DNA of 60,225 nucleotides from MED-G20 sp038108155 (GTDB lineage Bacteria > Bacteroidota > Bacteroidia > Flavobacteriales_D > Parvicellaceae). Positions 41,715-50,699 of the stretch are shown piece after piece. The DNA lies in contig JAYNHP010000011.1 of assembly GCA_038108155.1 (NCBI GenBank), forward strand, positions 1 to 60,225, read 5' to 3'. The first letter of the stretch is position 1, and each line of letters opens with the position of its first letter. The notes beneath the pieces are model-generated. The model made no database searches and had not been told where the DNA came from. It saw only the letters and a program-made list of their open reading frames with translations. Position numbers and translations under genes: made by a program.

Positions 41715-43502
41715 TTAAAACCTAGTTTTTAAAGTTATAGTAGCTTTATACTTAATGATTTGGCCATCATTGGAAAAGCATTCAAAATATACCAAATAAA
41801 TTCCAACAGATGCTTTTTGTCCATATTCGTTAATACCGTCCCAAGAAAATTCTCCTGAGGCACTTAAAAGCTCATTATTTAAAACCTGTTTGATTAATCT
41901 TCCTTGATTATCGTAGATTACTGCATTTCCAACCATCCCAATTGTTGGTAAATTATAGGAAAAAACTGCAATATCTTGGTAACCATCATTATCGGGTGAA
42001 AAAACCTCATTTAATGCACTGAAATCCGAGTTAGACATACTTGGAATGTATTGAGAATTAGCAACTCCTGGAGTTCCCCAACCAACATTTTCAGCTGCAC
42101 TATGCCAAGTTAAGTTTGAATTTGAATTATTGCTGTTTATTAAAATTCTTTCTAAAGAAACACCTTCTGGATCTTTAATTAACTCAAAGTGCATATCGTC
42201 AGTATAACTAAATTTATTTAGAACTATTGAATCTGGACTTAAGATATAAATAGTAGCAGAATCATTTGGATAGCTTGGTATATCCATCTGAATAAATGCT
42301 TGGGGATTATTGGTTGGGTAATCATTTATTATCTGCGATGAATCTTCAGAAAATAATGCAAAATTTCCAGGACATAGAATAAAATGTTGGTCTATTTGCT
42401 TTAAGTTAGATATCCCATTGTCAAAGTCAGCTATGAAATATTTATAAATATCGAAAGACTTATTGCTATTATTGACAATTTCCACATAATCAGAACCCCC
42501 AGAAAACGGGTCAAATAATACTTCATTTATTAAAACTTCTCCAACTTGAGCAGTATCAGGAACCAGTATTTGTAAAGTATCAAACATTATATTCCCAGAT
42601 AAATCTTCAATATTTGATATTGAAAGCTCTAAGGTTTCGTTTCCTATAAAAGAGTCTTGAAAAATTAAATCATATCCAGACAATGTAGTATTAATTGAAG
42701 TCGGATTTGGAAAATTACTACTGATTAAATTATAATTATTTACATCTAAGACAGTTTGGTTCAATGGTTCAGAGAATTGTAGCTCTATAGCATTTTTTCC
42801 AGTGACAATTGCCGCTTCAACATATGGTGAGAGACTATCTACTATTACATTCCCAGAAATATTAATATCGTCAAAAAAGAAATTATCATTATTTGAAGAA
42901 GTATGCTTACACCAAAGGCCAGAAAAAGTGGAGAAAGTATGGTTGTTATCGCTAACTCCTAATTCATAAATAAAATTATTTCCCCCTGTAGAATCGCTAA
43001 GAACTTCCCAATTCCCATTGATGTCTCTATTTACCCTAACTCTAAATTCTGGATTAACACCAAAAGAAGTGTGAATACTTGAGCCCAACAATGTTGTACT
43101 TAGTCCATCTTGTCTATAAAGTTTTAATTTATCCAACGACCCATTTTCACCAACTCGAATAAAATAACCTTCTAAATAGCCTTTTAAATTATTGTTATTG
43201 GAAGTCAAATAGTACCTAACATTGTTATTATTGGAGGGAGAGAAATCGAGTTTAATATAAAATTCCCAAGAAATATCGGTATTAAAATTAAGAGTACCTG
43301 TTTCAACACATAAGTAAGAAGTATCGGAATTAGAAGGGGCATTAAGTTGAAGCTTAAAATCCGAATTAACTATAAATTCTAAAGTATCTCCAGTCCACCT
43401 TGGATTGTTATTGAAATCTCCATCTGAAAAATTTTCTGTTAATTGAGAAAAAAAAGTTCCAAAGTAAATACAAAAAACAATTAAACCCCCAATCCTTTTC
43501 AT
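41715..43502 (-). CDS. secreted lamin-tail-domain protein with FlgD-like/T9SS C-terminus
   Basis: 595 residues, signal peptide (MKRIGGLIVFCIYFGTFFSQ). Residues about 20-215 look like a LamG/jelly-roll module, about 225-325 an Ig-like domain (AIVTGKNAIELQFSEPLNQ), and about 335-460 a lamin-tail domain (VLINEVLFDPFSGGSDYVEI). The C-terminal about 95 residues (NEVFSPDNDGYQDIAVFSY, GEFSWDGINEYGQKASVG) resemble the FlgD-like/T9SS sorting modules of gliding bacteria. Probably exported and held at the surface. No PorP/SprF gene adjoins it, unlike the cargo at 50912. Confidence 0.8.
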   Translation of the reverse strand: MKRIGGLIVFCIYFGTFFSQLTENFSDGDFNNNPRWTGDTLEFIVNSDFKLQLNAPSNSDTSYLCVETGTLNFNTDISWEFYIKLDFSPSNNNNVRYYLTSNNNNLKGYLEGYFIRVGENGSLDKLKLYRQDGLSTTLLGSSIHTSFGVNPEFRVRVNRDINGNWEVLSDSTGGNNFIYELGVSDNNHTFSTFSGLWCKHTSSNNDNFFFDDINISGNVIVDSLSPYVEAAIVTGKNAIELQFSEPLNQTVLDVNNYNLISSNFPNPTSINTTLSGYDLIFQDSFIGNETLELSISNIEDLSGNIMFDTLQILVPDTAQVGEVLINEVLFDPFSGGSDYVEIVNNSNKSFDIYKYFIADFDNGISNLKQIDQHFILCPGNFALFSEDSSQIINDYPTNNPQAFIQMDIPSYPNDSATIYILSPDSIVLNKFSYTDDMHFELIKDPEGVSLERILINSNNSNSNLTWHSAAENVGWGTPGVANSQYIPSMSNSDFSALNEVFSPDNDGYQDIAVFSYNLPTIGMVGNAVIYDNQGRLIKQVLNNELLSASGEFSWDGINEYGQKASVGIYLVYFECFSNDGQIIKYKATITLKTRF

Positions 43503-43511
43503 GATGCAATT

Positions 43512-43538
43512 TTTGTAGAAATAAATATACTACTTTTG
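43512..43538 (+). promoter_or_regulatory. predicted asd promoter
   Basis: TTTG (43512-43515) and an exact -7 element TACTTTTG (43531-43538) with a short 15-nt spacing, 14 nt before the asd ATG. The leader would be only about 8 nt. Confidence 0.4.
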
Positions 43539-43552
43539 GACAAAGTCATAAT

Positions 43553-44542
43553 ATGAAATTAGCTATTGTAGGATGTACTGGTCTTGTTGGAAATGAGGTT
43601 TTAAATGTTTTAATAGAATTATCCGTTCCAATTACGGAGCTAATTTTGGTAGCTTCTAAAAAAAATATTGGGAAAAAAGTAACATTCAAAACTAAAAAAA
43701 TTAAAGTTGTAGGTATCCAAGAAGCAATAGATAAAGTTCCGGAAATAGCAATCTTTTGTGCAGGTAGTGAAGTTTCCAAAAAATGGGCTCAAAAATTTGT
43801 TGACTCAGGAACAAGCGTAATAGATAATTCCTCATTTTTTAGAATGGAGGAAAATATTCCACTAATAGTTCCAGAAGTAAATGGAAATGTTTTAAAAAAG
43901 TCCAATAAAATAATTGCCAATCCCAATTGTTCTACTATTCAAATGGTGGTAGCATTAAATGATATTTACAAGAAATTTGGGTTAAAAAGATTGGTTATCT
44001 CCACCTACCAGTCTGTAAGCGGAACGGGGCAAGCTGCTGTAAAACAAATGATGGATGAAAGACAAGGACTACAACCAGAAAGAGTATACCCTTATCGAAT
44101 AGATCAAAATTGTTTTCCCCATGGTGGAGATTTTCTAGAAAATGGTTACACCACAGAAGAGTTGAAGCTCATAAATGAAACTTGTAAAATATTTAATGAT
44201 TATAGTATTAAAATAACTGCAACTGTGGTTAGAATCCCAGTTGTTGGAGGACATAGTGAATCTATAAATGTTGAAACCCATAAACCATTCCAAATAGAAG
44301 AGATTAAAAAGACTTTATCTGACACCGCTGGTGTTAAAGTTCAGGACAATCCTTCAAAATTTGATTATCCAATGCCAATAACAGCTCATAAAAAAAATGA
44401 TGTTTTTGTTGGAAGAATTAGAAAAGATGAAACTGTTGAAAATGGTTTAAATATTTGGATTGTTGCAGATAATTTAAGAAAAGGTGCCGCTACAAATGCT
44501 GTTCAAATAGCGGATTATATTTTTAAGAAAAATCTTTTGTAA
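43553..44542 (+). CDS. asd: aspartate-semialdehyde dehydrogenase
   Basis: NADPH-dependent reduction of aspartyl phosphate to the semialdehyde, the branch point to Lys/diaminopimelate, Thr and Met. The 329-residue protein has the N-terminal nucleotide loop IVGCTGLVGNEVL, the catalytic cysteine motif NPNCSTIQMV, and the acid/base region RIPVVGGHSESINVE with its His. Length is normal. It is followed 7 nt later by the MATE transporter gene and is preceded by a promoter-like TACTTTTG. Cytoplasmic dimer. Confidence 0.96.
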   Translation: MKLAIVGCTGLVGNEVLNVLIELSVPITELILVASKKNIGKKVTFKTKKIKVVGIQEAIDKVPEIAIFCAGSEVSKKWAQKFVDSGTSVIDNSSFFRMEENIPLIVPEVNGNVLKKSNKIIANPNCSTIQMVVALNDIYKKFGLKRLVISTYQSVSGTGQAAVKQMMDERQGLQPERVYPYRIDQNCFPHGGDFLENGYTTEELKLINETCKIFNDYSIKITATVVRIPVVGGHSESINVETHKPFQIEEIKKTLSDTAGVKVQDNPSKFDYPMPITAHKKNDVFVGRIRKDETVENGLNIWIVADNLRKGAATNAVQIADYIFKKNLL

Positions 44543-44549
44543 GGTTTAA

Positions 44550-45923
44550 ATGTCTAAAAAAATAACCGAAGAAAAATCAAGTTATCTTGGCATAGACCCT
44601 ATTCCAAGACTTCTACTAAAGCAAGCTCTTCCTGCTGCAATAGGCTTTATGGTGATGTCTGTAAATATGGTGGTAGATACTTTCTTTGTAGGTCAATATA
44701 TTGGAGAATTAGCTATAGGTGCTATCTCTGTAATTTTCCCAATTTCATTTCTTTTTTCTTCCATTGGTATGTCTATTGGAATTGGTGGTGGGAGCATTGT
44801 TTCTCGTGCTTTAGGTGAAGGCAAAAAAGAAAAGGCCTTGTTATCTTTTAATAATCAAATTACTTTAACGATTCTCCTAGCAATAGTTGCCTTAATTGTA
44901 GGCCTTTTTTTTAAAAATCCAATACTAAATGCGTTTGGAGCCAAGGGAGGAATTATGCCTCTAGCTATTACCTACTTTAATATTGTCCTTCTAGGTATTC
45001 CTTTTTTAGCACTGTCTATGATGGCCAATAATAATCTAAGAGCTGAAGGCAAAGCCAAGGTTGCAATGGTAGCTCTATTGATTCCTTCCGTTTTAAATAT
45101 TTTTCTAGATTACTTATTCATTGATATAATGAATTGGGGTATGCAGGGAGCAGGATGGGCAACAAGTATTTCATACATAGGGTGTGCTTTATTTATAGCT
45201 TATTTTTATATTTCTGGTAAAGGAGAGTTAAAAGTCATACCTCAACTATTTAAGATTGATAAAAAAATTATTTCTGAAATTTTCAGCATTGGCTCAGTAA
45301 ATCTCGTTCGTCAAGGAACTATTAGCCTTCTTGCAATAGTACTTAATAACACCCTATTTTATTATGGAAATCTTGAAGGTGGAATGGGTGGAGAAATTGC
45401 TATTTCTGTTTATGGGCTTGCAACAAGAATGACTATGTTTGCATTGTTCCCTTTAATTGGGATTGCGCAAGGATTTATGCCTATTGCAGGATATAATTTT
45501 GGAGCTAAGAAATATGAAAGAGTAAGCAAAGTAATCAATACTGCCTTAACTAGCGGAGTGATTATTGCCACGTTTATTGGAGGCTTACTAATTTTTGGAG
45601 CAGATTTAATTCCCCATATTTTCACAAAAGATCAAAAACTTATAAAATATGCACCAAATGCTATATTTTGGATTTTTTCTTCTACGCCAATTATTGTTTT
45701 TCATTTAATTCCACCTTCTTTTTATCAAGCTGTAGGAAAAGCAAAACCTGCTCTTTTTCTTACTTTAATTAGACAAGGAGTTTTTCTTATTCCTTTAGTT
45801 CTAATATTACCTAGATATTTTGGTATTGAAGGAGTTTGGTATTCTTTCCCTATTTCAGATATATTATCTGCGATAATATGTTATTCTTTTTTGAAAGTAA
45901 GTACTAAAAAACTAATTAGCTAA
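44550..45923 (+). CDS. MATE family multidrug/cation antiporter
   Basis: 457 residues with about 12 membrane helices in two MatE halves. The N-terminal half opens with RLLLKQALPAAIGFMVMSVN and includes VDTFFVGQYIGELAIGAISV and the glycine-rich SIGIGGGSIVSRALG; the second half has GIAQGFMPIAGYNFGAKKYE. This matches the NorM/DinF-like transporters that expel cationic drugs with Na+ or H+. The substrate is not predictable. It shares a transcript with asd. Its end overlaps rlmN by 12 bp. Confidence 0.93.
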   Translation: MSKKITEEKSSYLGIDPIPRLLLKQALPAAIGFMVMSVNMVVDTFFVGQYIGELAIGAISVIFPISFLFSSIGMSIGIGGGSIVSRALGEGKKEKALLSFNNQITLTILLAIVALIVGLFFKNPILNAFGAKGGIMPLAITYFNIVLLGIPFLALSMMANNNLRAEGKAKVAMVALLIPSVLNIFLDYLFIDIMNWGMQGAGWATSISYIGCALFIAYFYISGKGELKVIPQLFKIDKKIISEIFSIGSVNLVRQGTISLLAIVLNNTLFYYGNLEGGMGGEIAISVYGLATRMTMFALFPLIGIAQGFMPIAGYNFGAKKYERVSKVINTALTSGVIIATFIGGLLIFGADLIPHIFTKDQKLIKYAPNAIFWIFSSTPIIVFHLIPPSFYQAVGKAKPALFLTLIRQGVFLIPLVLILPRYFGIEGVWYSFPISDILSAIICYSFLKVSTKKLIS

Positions 45924-46961
45924 CTCATTCTTATTTGCAAGTTGTCCGCAAGCGGCATCAATATCTTTGCCCCTACTTCTTCTGATGTTAACTATAACCT
46001 TTTTAGATTCTAGATAATCTGCAAAAGCATCTACTTTTACAGGGTCAGCTTGTTGGTATTTACCATCGTCAATGGAATTGTACTCAATGATATTTACTTT
46101 ACTAGGAAATGATTTTACAAATTGGACTAATTCTTCAGCATCTATAATTTCGTCATTAAAATCTTTAAAAATAATATATTCTAGAGTTGGTCTAATCCCA
46201 GTTTTTTCAGAAAAATATATCATAGCTTCTTTTAATGCTCCTAGAGAGTTAGATTCATTTATAGGCATTATTTTATTTCTTTTTTCATCATTAGCTGCAT
46301 GAAGAGAAAGAGCTAAATTAAATTTTACACCATCATCTGCTAATCTTATTATTTTTTTGTGAATTCCAGCAGTACTAATTGTTATTCTTTTTGGTGACAT
46401 TCCTAACCCATTTTCAGATGTTATTCTATCTACTGATTTAAGAACATTACTATAATTCAGTAATGGCTCTCCCATTCCCATATAGACAATATTAGAAATT
46501 GGAAGGTTGTATTCTTGTTTTGATTGATCATTGATCATCACTACTTGATCGTATATCTCATCTGCATTTAAATTTCTAATTCTTTTAAGTCTGCCTGTTG
46601 CACAAAAAGCACAATCTAAACTACATCCTACTTGTACGGAAACACAAGCAGTCATTCTTTTTTTGGTTGGAATTAGTACACCTTCTATAACAGAATCATC
46701 AGCTAATAAAAATGCATTTTTAATGGTTCTGTCTTTACTAACTTGTGCTTCACTTAAAACCAAAGCATTAATTATGAAATTATCCTCAACTAATTTTCTA
46801 AATGACTTAGATAAATTAGTCATTTGATCGAAGTTAATGGCTCTTTTTTTCCAAAGCCAATCATAAATCTGTTGGGCTCTGTAGGGTTTTTCTCCTAACT
46901 TTACAATTTCATCTGTCAGATTTTCTAAGGAGAGTTGTCTTATGTCAATTTTTTTTTTCAT
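45912..46961 (-). CDS. rlmN: dual-specificity RNA methyltransferase RlmN
   Basis: Radical-SAM enzyme that makes 2-methyladenosine at A2503 of 23S rRNA and A37 of some tRNAs. From the ATG at 46961 it has 349 residues. The 4Fe-4S motif is CSLDCAFCATG. Also present are VYMGMGEPLLNY, the RITISTAG segment, and the C-terminal RRSRGKDIDAACGQLA with the resolving/methyl-carrying cysteine. A frame starting with TTG at 46964 adds one residue. The U tract of a terminator hairpin ends 1 nt upstream of the ATG, so it has no separate leader. Confidence 0.96.
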   Translation of the reverse strand: MKKKIDIRQLSLENLTDEIVKLGEKPYRAQQIYDWLWKKRAINFDQMTNLSKSFRKLVEDNFIINALVLSEAQVSKDRTIKNAFLLADDSVIEGVLIPTKKRMTACVSVQVGCSLDCAFCATGRLKRIRNLNADEIYDQVVMINDQSKQEYNLPISNIVYMGMGEPLLNYSNVLKSVDRITSENGLGMSPKRITISTAGIHKKIIRLADDGVKFNLALSLHAANDEKRNKIMPINESNSLGALKEAMIYFSEKTGIRPTLEYIIFKDFNDEIIDAEELVQFVKSFPSKVNIIEYNSIDDGKYQQADPVKVDAFADYLESKKVIVNIRRSRGKDIDAACGQLANKNELAN

Positions 46962-46965
46962 CAAA

Positions 46966-46989
46966 AAAAACCTCTTTAAAGAGGTTTTT
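46966..46989 (-). terminator. intrinsic terminator between queA and rlmN
   Basis: A 9-bp perfect stem (AAAAACCTC with GAGGTTTTT) closes a TTTAAA loop. On the minus strand it runs into eight U (46970-46963), one G and then the rlmN ATG. It follows the queA stop by only a few bases. It would stop queA operon transcripts and forces rlmN expression to come from read-through or from a promoter inside queA. Confidence 0.82.
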
Positions 46990-46992
46990 AAA

Positions 46993-48042
46993 TTAAAGAA
47001 TTAACATAGCGTCTCCATAAGAATAAAATTTATACTTTTCTTTAATCGCTTCCTTGTAAGCTTTCATAACTAAATCATGACCACAATATGCAGAAATCAT
47101 CATTAGTAATGTTGATTTAGGGGTATGAAAATTAGTAATCATGGCATCTGGAATTTTGCATTGGTATGGCGGGAAGACAAATTTATTGGTCCATCCAGCA
47201 AAAGGTTTTAATTCTTTGGTTACAGTGACCGATGACTCCAAAGCCCTAGTGACTGTAGTTCCAATAGAACAAACTTTCCTTTTATTTCTTTTTGCATTAT
47301 TTACAAGTCTTACAGTTTCTTCGCCAATATATAATTCCTCAGAATCCATTTTATGTTTGGTTAAATCCTCAACTTCTACAGGTCTAAAAGTACCTAGCCC
47401 TACATGGAGGGTAATTGGTGTGAAATCAATTCCTTTAATTTCTAGTCTTTTCATTAATTGTTTACTAAAGTGCAATCCAGCAGTTGGAGCAGCAACAGCA
47501 CCTTCGTTTTTGGCAAAAATTGTTTGGTATCTATCTTTATCTTCAGGAATTGGATCTCTTTTGATGTACTTTGGAAGAGGAGTTTGACCTAACTTTGTGA
47601 TAGTAGCTTTAAATTCTTCATAAGAACCATCGAATAAAAATCTGAGAGTTCTTCCTCTTGAAGTAGTATTGTCTATAACTTCTGCCACTAAATCATCTTC
47701 TTCTCCAAAATATAGTTTGTTACCAATTCTTATTTTTCTTGCAGGATCAACTAAAACATCCCAAAGTAAACTTTCTCTGTTTAGTTCTCTTAGTAAAAAA
47801 ACTTCAATTTTAGCACCTGTTTTTTCTTTGTTACCATACATTCTTGCAGGAAACACCTTGGTATCATTCATTACCATTACATCTCCATCTTCGAAATAGT
47901 CAATAACATCTTTAAACTGTCTATGTTCTATTTTCCCAGAATCTCGGTGGACAACCATTAATCTAGATTCATCTCTTTGATCTGCTGGATACTCAGCGAT
48001 TAAATTTTCTGGTAATTCAAATTCAAATTGTGATAACTTCAT
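46993..48042 (-). CDS. queA: S-adenosylmethionine:tRNA ribosyltransferase-isomerase QueA
   Basis: Adds the ribosyl part of SAM to preQ1 at tRNA position 34 to form epoxyqueuosine. The 349-residue protein has FELPENLIAEYPADQRDESRL at the start, NDTKVFPARMYG, GAVAAPTAGLHFS, ITLHVGLGTFRPVE and the C-terminal NFHTPKSTLLMMISAY, all conserved in QueA. It lies 37 nt after truB in the conserved order ftsX-DUF3098-uppP-truB-queA. A -7-like TAATTTCG sits upstream (48072-48065, minus) without a matching -33. Confidence 0.96.
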   Translation of the reverse strand: MKLSQFEFELPENLIAEYPADQRDESRLMVVHRDSGKIEHRQFKDVIDYFEDGDVMVMNDTKVFPARMYGNKEKTGAKIEVFLLRELNRESLLWDVLVDPARKIRIGNKLYFGEEDDLVAEVIDNTTSRGRTLRFLFDGSYEEFKATITKLGQTPLPKYIKRDPIPEDKDRYQTIFAKNEGAVAAPTAGLHFSKQLMKRLEIKGIDFTPITLHVGLGTFRPVEVEDLTKHKMDSEELYIGEETVRLVNNAKRNKRKVCSIGTTVTRALESSVTVTKELKPFAGWTNKFVFPPYQCKIPDAMITNFHTPKSTLLMMISAYCGHDLVMKAYKEAIKEKYKFYSYGDAMLIL

Positions 48043-48079
48043 GCTTTGATTTATAAATGAGGCACGAAATTAATAAAAA

Positions 48080-48772
48080 TTATGATGCCTTTATGATATC
48101 TATCCATTCGTCTAAAGATTTTGCCATTTCTAAGGAGAAATTTCCTGATTTTATCCGTCTTAAGGATATTAAATGCCCTCCACTATCCAAAAAAAGACCA
48201 ATATCACGTGCTAAAGATCTAATATAAGTTCCTTTTGAGCAATGGCATTTAAAACTTAAAGTGTTTTTATCAACAACTTTTAGCTCTAGATTATGAATGG
48301 TAACTGAATTTGGTTTTAAAACTATTTCTTCATTATTTCTGGCATATTCATAAGCTCTTTTGCCTTTTATTCTCTTAGCTGAGAAAATAGGTGGACTTTG
48401 TAATATTTCACCACTAAAGTTTTTAGAGATTTCTTTTAGAATCTTATCATCTAAAGCTGGCAAAGGAAACTCTTTATCGATTTCTGTCTCTAAATCAAAT
48501 GAAGGAGTGGTTGAACCTAATCTAATTTTTCCTATATATTCTTTAGATTCGTTTATAAATTGATCTATTATTTTTGTTTTTTTTCCAGTACAGACTACCA
48601 CTACACCAGTTGCAAGAGGGTCTAAAGTTCCTGCGTGACCAACTTTTATTTTTTTTAAATTGTATTGCTTGCAAATTGCATATCTAATTTTTTTAACTAC
48701 ATCAAATGACGTCCAATTAAGAGGTTTATCAACCACTAAAACAGCACCTGACTCAAAAGGAATTTCCTTCAT
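48080..48772 (-). CDS. truB: tRNA pseudouridine(55) synthase TruB
   Basis: Makes pseudouridine 55 in the T loop of tRNAs. The 230-residue protein has the N-terminal LVVDKPLNWTSFDVV, the catalytic aspartate motif GHAGTLDPLATGVVVV, and the later CSKGTYIRSLARDIG of the TruB I family. It is shorter than E. coli TruB (about 314) because it lacks the C-terminal PUA domain, as is usual in Bacteroidota. It overlaps uppP by 4 nt. Confidence 0.96.
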   Translation of the reverse strand: MKEIPFESGAVLVVDKPLNWTSFDVVKKIRYAICKQYNLKKIKVGHAGTLDPLATGVVVVCTGKKTKIIDQFINESKEYIGKIRLGSTTPSFDLETEIDKEFPLPALDDKILKEISKNFSGEILQSPPIFSAKRIKGKRAYEYARNNEEIVLKPNSVTIHNLELKVVDKNTLSFKCHCSKGTYIRSLARDIGLFLDSGGHLISLRRIKSGNFSLEMAKSLDEWIDIIKAS

Positions 48773-49560
48773 AGAAGTTTAAATAGGATTGTAATACTTG
48801 CCACTACGAAGCAGTAATAAGAAAAGTATTTTAATTTACTAGACTTTACGATACCTATCATCCATTTGCACGCAAATAGTCCTGTGAAAAAAGCAGCAAA
48901 AAAACCGAGGGTTAGCGGTCCTAAATCTATTGCTTCAGACAAAATATTTCCATTCATAAGGTCTTTTGCAACTTTACCGAAAATTAAAGGTACAACCATC
49001 AGAAATGAAAATTTTGCGGAAGATGTTTTATCTAATCCTAAAATAACAGATGTGGCAATTGTAGCTCCAGATCTTGAGATTCCAGGTAAAATTGCTACAG
49101 CCTGAGCAATTCCTATAAGGAAACTTTGTGAGGTACTAATAAAATTATTAGTTGGTTTTGCTCTATCTGCAAAAAATAGTAGAATCCCAGTAATTATAAG
49201 CATAAATCCAACTAAGATTAATTGACCATCAAAAAAAGATTCAATAATATCATTAAAAAAAATGCCAACCACAGCAGCAGGGATCATAGAAACAATAATA
49301 TTAACTGAGAACCTTTTTTCTTCAGATGATTTTTTAGAAAAAATACCATTTATTATTTGAAGTATTTCTTTTCGGAAGATGAACATGGTGCTAAGTGCTG
49401 TAGCAAAATGCAATACAACAGTCATAATTAGACTCTCTTTGGGGTCAAAATCAGTAGAAAATATTCCTTTAATAATTTCTAAATGGCCACTACTACTAAC
49501 AGGCAAAAACTCTGTTAGCCCCTGAACAATTCCTAAAACTAAAGCTATTAAATAATCCAA
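48769..49560 (-). CDS. uppP: undecaprenyl-diphosphatase UppP (BacA)
   Basis: Membrane phosphatase that recycles undecaprenyl pyrophosphate to the monophosphate carrier for peptidoglycan and glycans; also gives bacitracin tolerance. The 263-residue protein shows GIVQGLTEFLPVSSSGHLEI near the N-terminus and the second motif PGISRSGATIATSVI, with about eight hydrophobic helices. Both catalytic motifs are complete. It lies 7 nt after the DUF3098 gene and overlaps truB by 4 nt. Confidence 0.96.
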   Translation of the reverse strand: MDYLIALVLGIVQGLTEFLPVSSSGHLEIIKGIFSTDFDPKESLIMTVVLHFATALSTMFIFRKEILQIINGIFSKKSSEEKRFSVNIIVSMIPAAVVGIFFNDIIESFFDGQLILVGFMLIITGILLFFADRAKPTNNFISTSQSFLIGIAQAVAILPGISRSGATIATSVILGLDKTSSAKFSFLMVVPLIFGKVAKDLMNGNILSEAIDLGPLTLGFFAAFFTGLFACKWMIGIVKSSKLKYFSYYCFVVASITILFKLL

Positions 49561-49567
49561 AAAAAAT

Positions 49568-49795
49568 CTATTGCTTTTTCATTATTCCATAGAGAACTAA
49601 GCCATAGCCTGACATGACCAAAAATGGAGCAAGAGTAATTCTTCTAAATGAAAAGAGTTCATCTTCATTAAAAACATTTGGGTCTTCTGAACCACCACCA
49701 GACATTAAAACAAATCCCATAAGAACAACTACACAACCAATAATTATGAATATATAATTTTTTCTACCTAATACCATTTTAGTTTTTTCTTCCAT
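49568..49795 (-). CDS. DUF3098 small membrane protein
   Basis: 75 residues from the ATG at 49795, which lies 1 nt after the ftsX stop codon; a longer frame reaches back into ftsX and is not credible. Two hydrophobic helices (about 13-32 and 53-70) flank a short loop with SGGGSEDPNVFNEDELFSFRR compressed between them; the loop pattern ending in FSFRRITLAP is typical of DUF3098. It is found between ftsX and uppP across Bacteroidota, pointing to a link with division or cell-wall lipid cycling, but its function is not known. Confidence 0.88.
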   Translation of the reverse strand: MEEKTKMVLGRKNYIFIIIGCVVVLMGFVLMSGGGSEDPNVFNEDELFSFRRITLAPFLVMSGYGLVLYGIMKKQ

Positions 49796-49796
49796 A

Positions 49797-50699
49797 TTAA
49801 TATAGTTTTTCTGATTTAACCCAAATAAATTTATTGAGTGCAAAGTATGTGGATACAACACTTATTAAAATTCCTGTAATGAGAATTCCAATAGCAATTA
49901 CTGAGAATTCTAATATTTCATTATTCAAAAGAAATTTGTCTGTACTTAGTTCAGAAATAATATTTGGGTTTATAATAGTAAATGAATACCATAAAGACAA
50001 CAAAAATAAAACTGCCAAAATTGCAGAAATTAATCCTTGGTAAAATGCTTTTAAAATAAAAGGTCTTCTTATAAAAAATGATTTTGCGCCAACCAATTGC
50101 ATGGTTCTAATCATAAATCTTTTTGAAAAAACAGCTAGTCTAATGGTGTTGTAAATAAGTAAAATTGCAATTATTAATAGAACACCAGCTATAAATAGCA
50201 TAATTAGTTCGAAATTTTTAAATACCGTTCCTATTTCTAAAAATTGAGACTCATTATAAGCAACTTCTGAAATTATATGTTCATTTCCCTTGGTTATTTG
50301 GGCTGCAAAATTCGCAGCACTATCTGGATTGACATAACTAGAACTAAGATTTACGTGTATGGAGGAAGGCAAAGGATTAACTCCATCTAGTATTTCAAAA
50401 GCATCTTTTCCTACGTGCTTAAGCATTAATTTTTGGGCATCTTCCTTAGATACATAGAGTGCTTTTTTAACAATGCCATCCATAGATTTTAGTTTTTTTT
50501 CCATCATTCTAACTATAGATTCATCAACTGTCTCATGGAAAAGAATATCCATACTCAATTGTTCTTTAATTTCGGCTGACTTTTTATTAGCTGTCCACAT
50601 GAAGTAAACAAAAACACCAAATAAAGTTAAAAGCAAAGTCATTCCAAATATTGTAGAAAGCTCTGCTAAGGAATTTGATTTGTGTCTTTTAGGATTCAC
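49797..50699 (-). CDS. ftsX: cell-division protein FtsX
   Basis: 300-residue permease-like partner of FtsE that activates peptidoglycan hydrolases at the septum. It has a short N-terminal cytoplasmic segment, helix 1 (about 20-42, IFGMTLLLTLFGVFVYFMW), a periplasmic domain (about 43-165, with LPSSIHVNLSSSYV), and three helices at about 168-195, 215-240 and 262-290. FtsE is not in the window. It is first gene of the conserved ftsX-DUF3098-uppP-truB-queA unit. The 212-bp divergent region upstream holds no gene. Confidence 0.93.
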   Translation of the reverse strand: MNPKRHKSNSLAELSTIFGMTLLLTLFGVFVYFMWTANKKSAEIKEQLSMDILFHETVDESIVRMMEKKLKSMDGIVKKALYVSKEDAQKLMLKHVGKDAFEILDGVNPLPSSIHVNLSSSYVNPDSAANFAAQITKGNEHIISEVAYNESQFLEIGTVFKNFELIMLFIAGVLLIIAILLIYNTIRLAVFSKRFMIRTMQLVGAKSFFIRRPFILKAFYQGLISAILAVLFLLSLWYSFTIINPNIISELSTDKFLLNNEILEFSVIAIGILITGILISVVSTYFALNKFIWVKSEKLY

